NCBI GenBank assembly: GCA_023078685.1
Contig: JALGAS010000006.1
Coordinates: forward strand, 1,736,001 to 1,800,000
Length of the DNA: 64,000 nt
Origin: Neopestalotiopsis rosae
Taxonomy: Eukaryota; Ascomycota; Sordariomycetes; Amphisphaeriales; Sporocadaceae
Reading direction: 5' to 3'
Shown here: positions 1-11,920 of the stretch, one piece after another
Position numbering within the stretch: position 1 is the stretch's first letter
How the letters are laid out: each line of letters begins with the position of its first letter
Made by a program: the position numbers and the translations under genes
The notes under the pieces: generated by a model
What the model saw: the letters and a program-made list of their open reading frames with translations, nothing else
Databases searched by the model: none
Told to the model about the DNA's origin: nothing

Positions 1-1754
1 GAATTCCGAGATCAAGTAAGGCTTGCGGGCCAATGCAAAACCGTGCCCGATTCTCTTGGAGTCTAACAAGAGGGCGTCTATCAAGTTGTCATCCGTGTCA
101 CCACCCAACTCGAGGGTTTCGCCGCAATGGAAAAGGAAAGGAATGTTGACCCCTTGGTCCTTGCAATCTTGTTTGAACTTCAAGAATTGCGGTATAAAGG
201 CCTTGAGCGGCTTTCCTTGAGCCTCTTCGCCCACCAAGTCGAAACCGGCAATGTATTCCCCGAACTCGCCCGTCTTGAATTTGAGGCACTGGTTGAGGCT
301 ATCCATCACCTTATCGGCCGGGAAGGATCGTGGCGTACAATAAATGACCTTTAAGCCGCAAACAGTCGTTTTCGGTCTCTGTGACTTGAACTTCTTGTAT
401 GTGCCGACAATCTTCCTCATGGTTTCCTCATTGTCCAGCTGTTTGCTACCATCATCTGTGAATATCTGGTTCGTCATCATAAAATTCGGCCTAATTTCAG
501 CATATTGGATTCCGTCGCGTTCAAATTCTTTGAGGCATTCTTCGGTATACTTGACGAAAGCTGTCTCGTAGTTGAAGAGACCCTTCATCATCCTTGTACG
601 TCCGTTGAACTTTTCCCATGCGCTGTGTAATAATTAGCCATCAAAATCGCAATCGCAGTCGCCAGTAGTGACATATCTTACCCTTCAGCAGTTTGTAAAG
701 AATTGTGAGCTTCTTGCTCATCGAATACAAGCTTGCTAATCAACCACTCTTTCCACGTCATGACGTTAGAACCTTGGCCTTCACGTGCATCTACTGCTCG
801 AGAGATCGTGTGGGGGAGAATTGATTTGTTCTTCTGACGCTGCTCCCATTGATTTCTGAAGTTTGAATACTTCATCCAGGACAGACGTTGATTTCTCTCG
901 TCTGTCCCCTGGGTATACTTCGGGGAGAACAAATCGTATATATTCGTATCCGTATCCGTGCTGGTTCGACTTTCGACTCCTTTGGGCCCAATCTTTCGAA
1001 GTTTCTCCCTGTCTTGCGTCACGACAACTTCCGACTTCATGAGAAATTGGATTTCGCAGGTATTGAAATTATCAATGCTGTTCAAAGGCTTGTCGCTAGA
1101 AATGTACATTTGCTCCATATCTTTAGCAATGTCCAACAGAACATGAGGCAAAAGAGTAGAGTTGAAGTGAATGTGCAGGTGTGCGCCTTTGGGCATCTTA
1201 GTCGCAACCTTGAACAAGGCAGTTTCGTTGAGTATATCCCAGTTGGTCAAGAAATGGTCGCCAGCCCACCGGCGATGCTTCTGGCCACGATAGCCGGTGA
1301 GTGGCTCGGCTTGTGAGTAGAATGCGATGTCATCGTTTGCCCTGACGATTTCAAGCAGCTCCTTGGCCTTGCGCTCGTTAGAGTCGGCAGTCTCGGTCAG
1401 AGTATGATCGAACGCAAGCTGCTGGCCACGCCGTTGGACCTCAGTGCGATCGCGAAAATATTCCGACACAAATTCCTCAGATTGCTTAGGCTTCTGCAGT
1501 TGCGCCTTCTTGGCATCGACCTCTCCGTAGAACAGAGGCTTTTGTGCATCAAGTCCATCCAGCTTTGTGCTGACCTGCTTGTGATAGTGGCCTAGCACTA
1601 GCTCTTCTTTAGTCGATGGAGCACTCATCTTGTCTCCTTTGCGTTGAGGAAGGAATTTCTTGTGCAGTTTCGGTGATGGCGGATCAAGTTGTTTCTCATG
1701 CGGAGGTTCCCGGTAATGATCGTTATCAATAAGCTTGCTACAAGACGCCCCCAT
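1..1754 (-). CDS. ADGF/ADA2-type adenosine deaminase, C-terminus cut by window edge
   Basis: Probable adenosine deaminase of the ADGF/CECR1 (ADA2) branch, which hydrolyses adenosine to inosine with a catalytic zinc. Exon 1 is 1754-682 and exon 2 is 622-1, with a 59-bp intron (GTAAGA...ACACAG). The joined frame stays open to the window edge, giving about 565 residues. A first metal-binding HxH lies at residues 194-196 in an MPKGAHLHIH context typical of ADGF, and the HCGE motif with the catalytic Glu is at about residues 523-526. An IGHG segment follows near the edge. The distal zinc-binding Asp region is missing because the window stops, not because the gene is broken. The N-terminus is MGASCSK, which looks like an N-myristoylation/palmitoylation site rather than a secretion signal, whereas animal ADGFs are secreted. 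The start is the first ATG of the frame. The family call is firm; substrate and location are inferred. Confidence 0.88.
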
Positions 1755-4700
1755 GAGTGCATGCGCGGGGAGAGATGAGGCTCCCGAGAGATAGAGAGGG
1801 TCTTTTGAGTTTCCTTAAGTAGAGAGTGCCCAGTGGATTGTATCCCGCAGACAATGAGTGGTAGTAGGCAGGGCTAATTAGCGAGCTACCTCCCTTAGTG
1901 TAGGATCTGGTGGTTTGCTTGTGGCACGAGGTGGGTTTTGTTGTTCAATAGACAGATAGGCCCGGAAACGGACAGACCAGCCAGCAGCAATGCCCTCTTC
2001 GCAAACACGCGATGATATGTGATTGCGGAAGTGCTAACTAAATGACTATCTTCATGAAGCAGTAACAGCCGAAGCGCGCGCGATGGAATGAACGGGGATA
2101 ATGCTCAGAGCATTTAGTTGATGTTGGTGATGAAGACGTCGCATCCGGCGACAATCCCTTGGTAGGTGGAGTAAGGTGAGGCGGCCGGGTTCTTTGTCCT
2201 TGTTTCTCTGCTTCTGTCCCTCTGGGGCGGGACCTGACCAGTTGGGGGCTGTGTCCTAGCTATCAGCGTTTTCCCGCATGTGGGTGTCAGTTCCAGTCAG
2301 ACTGCCTTGCCTTGCCTACCACATATCCGGTTCCTTCCCCAGTACTGTTTCCGTCTGTTTGGAGAGGTCAGACATTGAGGGAGGGGAGGTCGGGGGGCTG
2401 ATCTTGCTGCTGTTACTGGGGTCCCCATGTCCACTTAGTCGCCCTCCTACGGTCGGTAGGCGCCCAAATGCCAGATGCATACTTAGTACTCTCTACATTA
2501 GAAGGCACCCAACCCCCGCAATCGCATACATATGGCTGGAGCCTGAATTTGCTACCAATCAATTATTGTGCCATCTGTAATAACCTACATCTGACCAATT
2601 GGAAACCTTTTGTGTATGCAAATATCCACTCTACTGCGAAGTGAGTCGTGATTAGTCTGCCTCACATGTATCCAGCTGGAAAGAAGCCCTCTTCTATTGC
2701 ATAGAGCCTTACACTGCGAAGAAAAACTGCTTGATTAACTGATTGACGGTAGGCGCGTGACCTGTCGATCCTCACTCAGTGTCGTGCAGATACATCACTT
2801 CATGTTATCTGAGTTTTTTCTCCTGTTGTTTCAGACGACGACTTCATTCAAGTATCATGATGACCGTGTTCTTTGTCTGTTGCAGGCAACTCACTAGGTT
2901 AGCTAGTTTGACAATACCCGTAATCACTTGGATTGAAGCACCTGAGCGGACCCAACAACAAATGTAGGACCTATCAGTCTCACCATATTCGTACTTGCTC
3001 AAACAGGCACAATTCCGGTCAGTTTTTCATTTTCAACTCTACGAATGACGGAAATGGGCAATGCAGTCATCCTACTCCTATCAACATGTACATACTATCT
3101 ACATGAGAGTCGGCTAAGTCATCCTTCAAAAGTCAGCAAAGGCCAACGGTGTTTTCATCATGATCTATCAATTTGCCTTAGGGCTGAGCTGATGTGATAT
3201 CACTTTGTCCATATCAAATGTCAAAGCCTACCTGAATTCTGATATCATGTAAACCAAGGCAGACCTTTTTGACTCCTTAACAGTCATATTCAATCAACAA
3301 AACGTCCTTGCGACGACTAAATCCTTGACTAGTCTACAGTCACCTCGACTCCACACGATCGTATTCCACGTTCCAAACTAAAGAAGCCACTACAGCTGCT
3401 CGTCATGCCTCCGCCTGCCGAACGAACCGAGTTTCTTGAAGCTGAGCCGCACTGCACTACGGGTTAGTTTGCTCGTGATGCCGAAATTTGTTTAGGCCCG
3501 AAGAATTGGAATTCTCCACTGGCCATGCTCCGAGAGTGACTACCACGCCGGACTAGAAGCATGAAGCATGAGTGTGGCTATGCTTACAATGGGTCCACCG
3601 CGACCGAACCTAGTCTTGAGATCTCTGTTTTTGCGCACAACATACTCAAATATATTGGAATGGACAATATTGATCGTCACGTAGACAAACAAGGATAGAG
3701 CTCGAAATCCTCGTTTTCCTGGCTCAGCCAGATACCTTCTAAGATATCTATCGGGGCACAGAGCTGTTGATGGCGGATGAGCTGAGGTGAGATCCCTTCG
3801 TTCCTTTTGGCAATTAGGGAGATAGTCAAATCGTAGAAATATAATAACTACATGATCAGTCTCATGAAGCTAGCAGATTGGTGGCCAGAAAGGCGGTGTC
3901 AGTTTCTTGATCTTTCTCTATTATCTCTATGATATGATATACTCTTGTCAAGACTAGCTCGGGACTAATTGAGATGATCTAGTCAAGATCTCGGAGAACG
4001 GCCTCGTGCAAAGCCTCTGCTTAGTGTCTCACCTAAATGGCCACCCAGGGAGGACTGCGGCGCAGATTTCTAGGGGTCAACCAGCTAAGTGACTAGCAAA
4101 ACGGTCTTTGCGTTCGTCCGTAGGATGATCCTGTTCAAGAATCATCACGTAGTCGGAATCTAGATACGCAGTAGTGATGGTGAAAGATGGCAGGCATAGC
4201 TGCGTCCCGGCCAGGCAATAATCGTTAGTGTTAGGCGATATCGGTGCCTCATTACAACGTCACTGGGGCTTTGGTCTGCGGCACAGTGACTAATATACGC
4301 GATGGCTTTTTCTTCCCTCCTAACGGGAACATGTGTTGAATCCATCGCAATATGTGTAATATCTGATGTTTCGAATACGAAGGAATCCGAACATGGGTGG
4401 ACACAACATCGTCTTGTGGGCATCTGATCACGCAGCCATGGAATGTCCAATTGACCGGTCTAGGCTTCGACTTTGACCAGACACCCAAGTTCGACTGAAA
4501 TGGGAGAGCATATGCTTCACAATACAGGAGCTAACAAGCAAACACAAGAACATCTTTAGTATCGACTCTTTCGCCCATGATATCTGTTGGAGAGCCAGAC
4601 CTTACTAGGTAAGAAAACACAGCCAATTATTGATAAACTTCATCAAAAATCCTCACAATTGGTTGCAAAAGTGCCCATAAAGAGCCAGAGAAATGAAAAC

Positions 4701-4761
4701 AGCGAAATAGTAAGTGAGGCAGCGCCTCACAAAATTGAGGCTTTCAACCTCGTCGGTTGCC
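1755..4761. other. Intergenic region, no gene seen
   Basis: About 3 kb between the start of the adenosine deaminase gene and the stop of the small secreted protein gene, whose 3' end faces it. The open frames here are under about 100 codons, show no recognisable motif, and their codon use does not resemble the neighbours. The part next to 1755 is expected to hold the deaminase promoter. I see no tRNA, repeat or transposon in it. Confidence 0.6.
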
Positions 4762-5414
4762 CTAAGTGTACTGCCACGCACCAACGGTAGCGTTGATTCC
4801 ATGCTCGACGAGACCAATAGCCTCGACGCAATTGGTTTCGTTGAACTCCAGTGTCTTTGTGTACAACTGGTAGCTTGCCCCAGTTCCATTCATGTAGTCC
4901 TGAACATTGGGACAGAGGTACACACCGCCCAAATGGGTACCATCGGTGCATGTGGCAAGAAAGTCAAGAACGTGGGTTCTCGGACCACAGTCGGACACTA
5001 TAGTCTTGTTGAACCATCCATCGGTGAGCGAGCCTGGGGGCATGTAGCCTGAATGAGCTTGGGTGTACTTGACTTGGCCGTTGGGCGCGACATAGATGTC
5101 TTGGCCTCCTGGGACCTCGACCTGCCAAACGGATGGAATTGTCAGTTCTGTTGACAACGGTTTTAGGATTCGAGACTTCGGTATCAACTCACCGCCATAG
5201 CCGTCATTCCCTCATAGACGAGCGTTCCTCTGGTAGCAGGGCATAAATCTGCAACTGGGCAGTAGGTCAGAGGCTCAGAAAGGCCGAGGTAAAAGCCATT
5301 GCCAGCGGCATTGATGACTGCACCATCAACAGCCGTATCGGGTGCGAAGACGGTCAGTCTGTATGTTGTCGCTGAGACCTGGGAAGCAAACACGAAGAAG
5401 AGAAAGTCAATCAT
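4762..5414 (-). CDS. Small secreted protein, PhiA / IgE-binding-like family
   Basis: Predicted secreted protein of 193 aa. Exon 1 is 5414-5193 and exon 2 is 5121-4762, with a 71-bp intron (GTGAGT...GGCAG) in phase 0. The N-terminus has a short hydrophobic signal peptide (about residues 1-15, ending SQVSA). The body carries the pattern I associate with the fungal cell-wall protein PhiA and Aspergillus 'IgE-binding protein' families: an FYLG motif, a TYCP motif, an MAVEVPGGQ segment, YVAPNGQVKYTQAHS, then paired Cys and NGT/NKT/NET sequons in the C-terminal half. These proteins are abundant in the wall or culture medium, and their biochemical role is poorly defined. It stands alone, and its nearest neighbours are more than 2 kb away. 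The structure is well supported; the family name is from recall of motif patterns. Confidence 0.78.
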
Positions 5415-7910
5415 GCTGGCTGTTTCGGGGGCAAACGAGCGAAAGAAGTTGTTGTGTTTGTCAAAATCGACAGTAACGAACGTTGATGGAGCGAGCCAAA
5501 CTCCAAGAAAAGGTCCAAGAAACCCAAGTTGTGTTGGGAGGATGGAGGAAATTGTGTGTTCTCAAAAACGGGCTGGCTGGTATTAATGAACAGTTGTAAA
5601 CAAGTACAAGGCAGGCAAAAAGTCGTAAGTCTCAGTTGATGTCGCACGTTGTGCATCGCGACTTCCTTTTTCATGTTGAGCACGGCTTGTCTGCATCACC
5701 TACCTACCGCGACTGCCTCATTCTCATCGCGGATCATGGAGTGCAACCACGTCCAAGACGCGACTGCCTCAGCAACCCGCGCTGAATATTGAAGTAAGTT
5801 CTGCCTGCCGGCCGTGGCAAATCTACAGAGTAATTTGTGTCGATCGCCATGGACCAATTCTTTGGGTCAGAGTATCGCATTGAATCTGGCAATAGCGTAT
5901 CGAGCTTTCGAGTCAAAAGATGTCTCCGTGGATGATCTGTCCTAGGGGTAGACTAGAGGCCCAGACTACAGCCAAACGAGATGCAAACAGGGCACAATAC
6001 TTGTACATGAGCCAAAACTCATAGTTGCAGAGACTTTGACCCGGAGAGAAAAGGAAAGAGAGAGGTGACAAGTTCTTCCTTGCTATTGAGCCAAGTGTCT
6101 GCCCACGGAGAAGCTTGCTGACCTCGAAAGCGTCGAAAAGCCATTGCCTCTGATCTCCCACCTCACTTCTTTTCCGACATCCGCCGTTGGCGTCTTTGCC
6201 TGACACAAAACGACACCATTGGAGTCTTGACCACCCTCTATCGAGAATGTCGTGATATTGGCTGCTAGCATTATTCTCTCAATAAGAGCAGCAATATACA
6301 GCCGCATGGCTGCATGCATGCATCCACAGGGACCTATCGAAATTATCTCAGTTGCAATCAATCAATAATATTGCTTCACTGAACCTGCTTCGTGCGCAAG
6401 GTTCTTCGCCTCAAGAAAACAGACTCAAGGGCAGAGCACTCAACTAGCAAACAATTATTTCATTGGTGGAAATCATTGAGCCACGAATCTCTGTTGAGAA
6501 TGGTCCGGAGAGGGCGGAAGGCTGAACCTCGTGAAAGTCGGACCCGTGAACCTCAGCCGGTGACGCATCTGACGAAGCGACCGGAGCCGGCTCCGGAGTG
6601 GCCGATGAGAGAAGCACGCGTCGACTTGCCCTCTGTTCTTTAACAAAAATGTCACCAAGTCAGACACAAGTCAGACATGCGTTCATCAGAATGTCATCGA
6701 AAACAGTCCTATGGCTGGCTTCTTGCATTCCTTGATCATGAAAAAGTTGGGCATCATCCTACACATGACTTTCTGGAGTGTGAGGCAATCATCGTTTGGG
6801 GCTTCACGTAACACGACAATGAAGCGCATCTAACCGCAAGGCCTGGACGGCTCGCAAATTGGATATGCAGGCGGTAGCCAGCACCTACATACCAATAAAG
6901 CCATCTGCAGCTATGCCTCAACCCTTTTCATCAACCCAAGCTGGAGCCACGAGCTACACGAGCCTTTGGCTACAACACTATTCTGCCTTGGCGGATTTTC
7001 CCTCCAATAGATGGACTACTCCTTTCAGCACGCAAGCACAGGCATAATGATGAATTAGGTCAAGTTCATTTTATCAATCACCATCACCTGAGCCCACTGC
7101 CGGCTGTGGAACCATTGGGACCCAGTGCCAATGCTCACCCACGTTGTGAGAAATGCGGAGTGCATAGCGAAGCCAGGGTCTCAAGGCTTGGCACGGCGGC
7201 CATGCGTCCGTCCGTGGTGGCCATTACCTGAAAGGCTTTCTCTGGCCCTCTTTTGTCCATGTAACATGCTGGGATAGATATCCTCGGCCTCCTTCCAGTG
7301 TCCGATTAGCCGTGCAGCTCGAGTAATAAACTCTACAGTCAGTGCAGCATGTACTGGGCCCCCATGCTTGCCGCTTCCCTTCTCGTGACTCTGCTGTGCC
7401 CAATGAGAAGTGTGGGCATGTGCATTCTGCACACATGCATTGCCCCTGACTATATGAAAAGCAATGTTTCAAAGATCGTTCAGATCTTGACTGCTACCAT
7501 GTATTCAAGGAACGAGCCACGGAGAATTCTCTCAGGGCCGCTCTTGGTTGAGCCTCATAACGTAAAACCAAGGCCAACCTCTTTCTCCAATACGGTATTA
7601 GCTGCGATGTCACCTCAGCAGAAAGGGTCCAAAGAAGCCTGTTCATCCATCCAGGACTGCAATTCGAGGAAGATTTCAAGTCCATGGGCCGTCAACCTCT
7701 TCACCATGATGATTGGAGAACGACATCATGACTTTGTTTTTAACCATAAACAAACTCACTCGTGCCATCACGACGAGAAATGTATAAAAGGAATGCACCG
7801 GACCGCAGAATCTAGGAGAAGAGAAATCATCAGCAGATCGGTCACAGAATCACGACACTCATTTTCCTCACAGTGAAAAAGTCTCAGACCCTCATTGCCT
7901 ACCCTTCAAG
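5415..7910. other. Intergenic region between divergent secreted-protein genes
   Basis: About 2.5 kb shared by the minus-strand PhiA-like gene and the plus-strand pectate lyase gene. The longest open frame (7349-7876, 175 codons) has biased composition, no domain I recognise, and overlaps the pectate lyase core promoter and leader, so I do not call it. The region most likely holds two promoters. Confidence 0.55.
7783..7789 (+). promoter_or_regulatory. TATA box of the pectate lyase gene
   Basis: A TATAAAA element 122 bp upstream of the pectate lyase ATG at 7911. The spacing suits a fungal TATA promoter with a leader of about 80-90 nt. TATA promoters are common in strongly induced secreted-enzyme genes, but induction here is inferred only. 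Confidence 0.55.
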
Positions 7911-9029
7911 ATGAAGTTCCTTGCTACCTTTGCCGCTCTGGCCGGCCTTGTTGCCGCTGTGCCAACCCCAACCGAGGACCAACCTCTCGACATTCGCGCC
8001 ATCGAGAAGAGAGCAACCATCACCGATGCTGCTGATGTAGGTTATGCCACCCAAAACGGCGGAACCACCGGTGGAAAGGGTGGCACTACCACCACTGTCA
8101 GCACCCTCGCTCAGTTCACCGCTGCTGCCGGCTCATCGTCTTCGTACGTGATTGTCGTGAGCGGAGCCATCTCTGGCGCCGCCAAGGTCAAGGTTACATC
8201 GAACAAGACCATTGTTGGAAAGTCTGGATCCAGTAAGTCGCACAGACGAATGGTTGTATATACCACAAAAACCGAGAGCGTGTTTACTAATGGTCAACAC
8301 AGGCTTGACTGGTATCGGTCTGACCATCAATGGCCAGTCTAACGTCATTGTCCGCAACATGAAGATCTCCAAGGTCCTGGCCGACTATGGTGACGCCATC
8401 ACCATCCAGGCCTCCAAGAACGTCTGGGTCGACCACGTCGACGTCTCGTCGGACCTGAACAACGGCAAGGACTACTATGACGGCCTCATTGACGTCACCC
8501 ACGCCTCGGACTGGGTCACCATCTCCAACAGCTACATCCACGATCACTACAAGGCATCCCTGGTCGGCCACTCTGACAGCAACGGCGACGAGGACACTGG
8601 CCACCTGACCGTCACCTATGCCAACAACTACTGGAAGAACGTCAACAGCCGTACCCCATCTTTCCGCTTCGGTACCGGCCACATCTTCAAGTGAGTATTC
8701 ACCATCTCATCTCATCCCGTCCGAGAACTAACACACGAAACCCCAGCAACTACTACCTCTCCCTCGGCGACAGCGGCATCAACACCCGCATGGGCGCCCA
8801 GCTCCTGGTCGAGAGCAGCGTCTTCGAGTCGAGCGCCACCAAGGCCATCTTCAGCGACGACAGCGACGAGATCGGCTACGCCGTCGTCAGCGACGTCGCC
8901 CTCGGCGGCTCCACCAACACGGCCTCGACCGGCACCCTCAAGTCGGTCCCTTACTCGTACAGCAAGCTCGGCTCCGGCAGCGTCAAGGCTTCCGTCGTCG
9001 CCTCGGCTGGCCAAACTCTGTCCTTCTAA
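7911..9029 (+). CDS. Secreted pectate lyase, polysaccharide lyase family 1
   Basis: Cleaves de-esterified pectin (polygalacturonate) by calcium-dependent beta-elimination outside the cell. Exons are 7911-8232, 8303-8690 and 8747-9029, with introns of 70 and 56 bp (GTAAGT...ACACAG and GTGAGT...CCCAG). The phases close to give 330 aa, the usual size for fungal PelA-type enzymes. Residues 1 to about 16 form a signal peptide, followed by a short propeptide with a Kex2-like KR (about residues 33-34). Family 1 hallmarks are all present: VIVRNMKIS, WVDHVDVSSD, YYDGLIDV, WVTISNSYIHDHYKASLVGHSD, and SRTPSFRFG followed by HIFNNYY, which includes the catalytic and substrate-binding Arg region. Exon 3 is very GC-rich with strong C-ending codon bias, consistent with high expression. 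The start is the only ATG giving a signal peptide. Very confident. Confidence 0.96.
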
Positions 9030-10856
9030 GCTGTTTTCCTCGTCGAGATCCCCCTTGGGTCCTCTCTGAGCAGACTTTGGGGAGATTGTCATTGACGGTT
9101 CAGAATAGCGAATGGTGAGGGAGGTTGAAGTTGAGTTGAGGAGGTTGAGGATCTGTGATCAGGTTTGATGCGGCCCACTAGGGTTCTCTACATTCATTTG
9201 ATCCCTTCGATTCGTATGTACATAGTTCAGTGGGAGATAAGTCTATAGCCTCATTTGCTGTATATATGGCACATTTTGTACTATTAGTGCTCGTGATTAC
9301 GCCTTCACATACAATGTGATCACCCGTGCCTCCACCTTCACCCGAATCAAGCAAGCGGTCCAATCCTGCAAGTTCCAATACGAACACGCGCCAAGTACGG
9401 ACGCGGTTGAATCAAACGCAGCCTTATCGTAGCAGAATCTTTCACTGCCGAGAATAGACTTCATAACGTTCATAGTGGCAATTTCGATGCGACCCGTTTC
9501 CGTGACCTGCCTGTATCTAAGTCGTGACGTGCCCGTGCAGTGTTGGCTGAGTTGGCGAGACGAACAATTAGCGTTTGTGGTCGCAGAGGATTGGCGAGAG
9601 AGCGCATTGCTTTTGGTAGTAGGCCTCTTCGGGGTAGTATTGTAGCCAATGATGTTCTCCGTTTGCTGGTGACTATCTCAGGTAACCTTCGGCAGAGCTA
9701 GCCTCGCACCATGACCAGAGTATACTTTGTTAAGCCGAATCGCGTTCTGATTCTAGTACGGTTGAAGAAGACGGGTTCCCTATTTGTTTGATACAATCCA
9801 CTCTCTCGATGTGATCTTCTCTCTTTTCTTCATCTCTTTTACATCCACCACCTACACACCTATATCGTCTCACGATGCCTGGTATTACCTCGTAAATCAA
9901 CGCGCGAGACTCGCGCGAACGATTCACGAGTTATCGGGCTCTCTTCGTCAATGTAGTCCTATACTAACCGACTTGAGATGTTGAAGTGCCTGGAACACTT
10001 CGTGGGTTACTGCCATTCTTTTCAAAATGAGTATTGGTGGAAACTCTACATCTCAAGTCGGTTAGTATAGGACTACATGGACGGGGAGGGCCCGGTACCG
10101 GTAGTCCAGGCATCGGTAGTCCCAGGCATCGTGAGACCTCCGACAAATTTTTATTTACATTCTTTTTCAATTTCATTTGTTATATTGGTTATATCCCTCT
10201 TGATGGGAGATAGCATTGCACGTAAGTAGACTAGTATGTGACATTGTTGTTCTGCATCTTGCTGATACCAGAGTCGGTAGTTACTTGACAAGCTTGACAG
10301 TCACTGCATCGTAGAGTGAACGTCAAAGCCAACCACCTCGTACTTGATCGGACTCTTCAAGAATCCCAATCCGATGCGGATATCGAGTAGACACAAGACG
10401 ATTCATGGCCACTAACAAAATCCCCGCCCTTCTCGTGGCATTTGATCATTCGAGTTGGCGCTGAAGACATCGCGAGTGTACACAACCTTCAACGCTTATC
10501 TCGGGGTTCAATGCCCAAGTAGTCGTTGTTGCCTGCAGTATACACCGACCACTTGCTGAAAAGAGGCTACCGGCTGACCCTTTGGACATACCATGGGACC
10601 ATTGGCTGTCTATTGCTTCTGATGGTATGAGGTGCCACCGTCAAGCTTTCCAAGCTGGCATCTCTGCCTGAAGAAGAGTTGGCTGTAGCCGACTGGCAGG
10701 TGAGTCTCGTTCTCAATTCCTGCAGCATTCGGCCACCAAAATAACATGCAAACAAGTCTCCTTCTGGCCCATGAGACCTAGACAAAAGTCTCAAAACTGA
10801 TCTACAACATACAAGCACCACAGGAAACAAGAAGTACATTACCTCACACACCCATC
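9030..10856. other. Intergenic region containing a nested palindromic element
   Basis: About 1.8 kb between the pectate lyase stop and the C2H2 zinc-finger start. No coding region is supported. The notable content is the inverted-repeat structure at 9867-10137, listed separately. The part from about 10200 to 10856 probably holds the zinc-finger promoter. Confidence 0.6.
9867..10137. repeat. Nested inverted-repeat element, possible fold-back/MITE relic
   Basis: Two perfect inverted repeats are nested. The inner arms are 31 bp each (9951-9981 and 10048-10078, loop 66 nt). The outer arms are 16 bp each (9867-9882 and 10122-10137). A 17-bp palindrome with 8-bp arms (9901-9917, CGCGCGAG-A-CTCGCGCG) lies between the left arms. 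A tandem near-duplicate (10100-10114 and 10115-10130, GGTAGTCC(C)AGGCATC) lies beside the right outer arm, and its complement also matches the left outer arm. No transposase and no clear target-site duplication is visible. It could be a miniature inverted-repeat element, a fold-back relic, or a locus making a structured RNA. Confidence 0.7.
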
Positions 10857-11920
10857 ATGGCTTCAGAACAATTTCAAGCACACCAATATCGTCTTCGAAG
10901 TCGACAGAAAGACACGGTCGCCTCGAACATCATGTCTTCACCACCAGAGAGCAACTATCAGCCAGATATCATGGATGACCTCCATTTGACTGAAGATCAC
11001 ACCATGGCGTTTGTTACTGAACCTTCGAATATGGAGCATTGCCAAACATATTTTCCTACAGGCGATGCAGGCACATATTCTCTGGAGAACATATCAACAT
11101 CGACGAATCATACGAGTCCAGTTACATCCATGAATGATCTCGAAGAATTCTTCCAACAGTCCACCACTAACCACCCTTGGACAGTGGATTTTACCGGAGT
11201 TCATAACTTTGACCAATACCCTGAGAGTAGTCCAAGCCAGGTATTCCTGGATCCCAGGCAAATTCACATGCCCTGTGCTTCACTTCCAACCGAGCATGCG
11301 AACTCGTATGCATATACTGAAGGAACGACGTGTCTGACACAGCCACCAGCGCCGATTGTGTTGAACGCAGATCCAATAACGCAATACGATGAAGACCAAC
11401 TATATTGCTACGCATGCAGAAAGTCATTTCGCATTCCAACAGATTTCAAGTAAGCAGTTTTTTCAAGAGCCTTGTTGCCCATAAGACACCCTCCATGCTT
11501 GCTATTCCTTATTAGCTGACCAAAATCTTTCGTCTCTTCTGCAGTAAACACAAGAAATGGCACGAGAAGCCCCATAAATGTGATAATTGTACTTATGAAT
11601 GCAATATCCAGAAGGACTTCGACCGTCATCGTGCGAGCTGTCAGCCAGAACTCCATGGCAAGCCGACAATACCGTGCACCTTTGCAAACTGCAAGGTTAC
11701 GTTCAAAAACGCAAGAACAGATAACCGTGACAGACATTTAGAGAAATGTCATGGCATCATAAAGGAGAAGACAAAGAAGCGTGAAAGAGAGGAAGATGAA
11801 TCACGACCGAGAAAGATTACGAGAAGTCAAGACAATTTGCAAAGTACGCATATCCCTCGCTCCCTTCTCCATGGGAAGAATCTGGTTGGAGACCTTTCCC
11901 CCCATTCATGGCAGCGCTGA
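10857..11920 (+). CDS. C2H2-type zinc-finger protein, putative transcription factor
   Basis: Exon 1 is 10857-11449 and exon 2 is 11545-11920, with a 95-bp intron (GTAAGC...CTGCAG), giving 322 aa. The N-terminal 180 residues are polar and low in complexity. Three fingers sit in the C-terminal half: a classical CX2C-X12-HX3H finger beginning at residues 184 and 187 and split by the intron; a CX2C-X12-HX3C finger; and a CX4C finger ending in HX4H. A basic stretch rich in Lys/Arg/Glu follows. A second intron is possible (11844-11942, GTACGC...TTACAG); it would replace the last residues and move the stop to 12022 (323 aa). Both ends keep frame, and I cannot choose between them. The role as a DNA-binding regulator is inferred from the fingers; targets are unknown. 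Confidence 0.82.
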
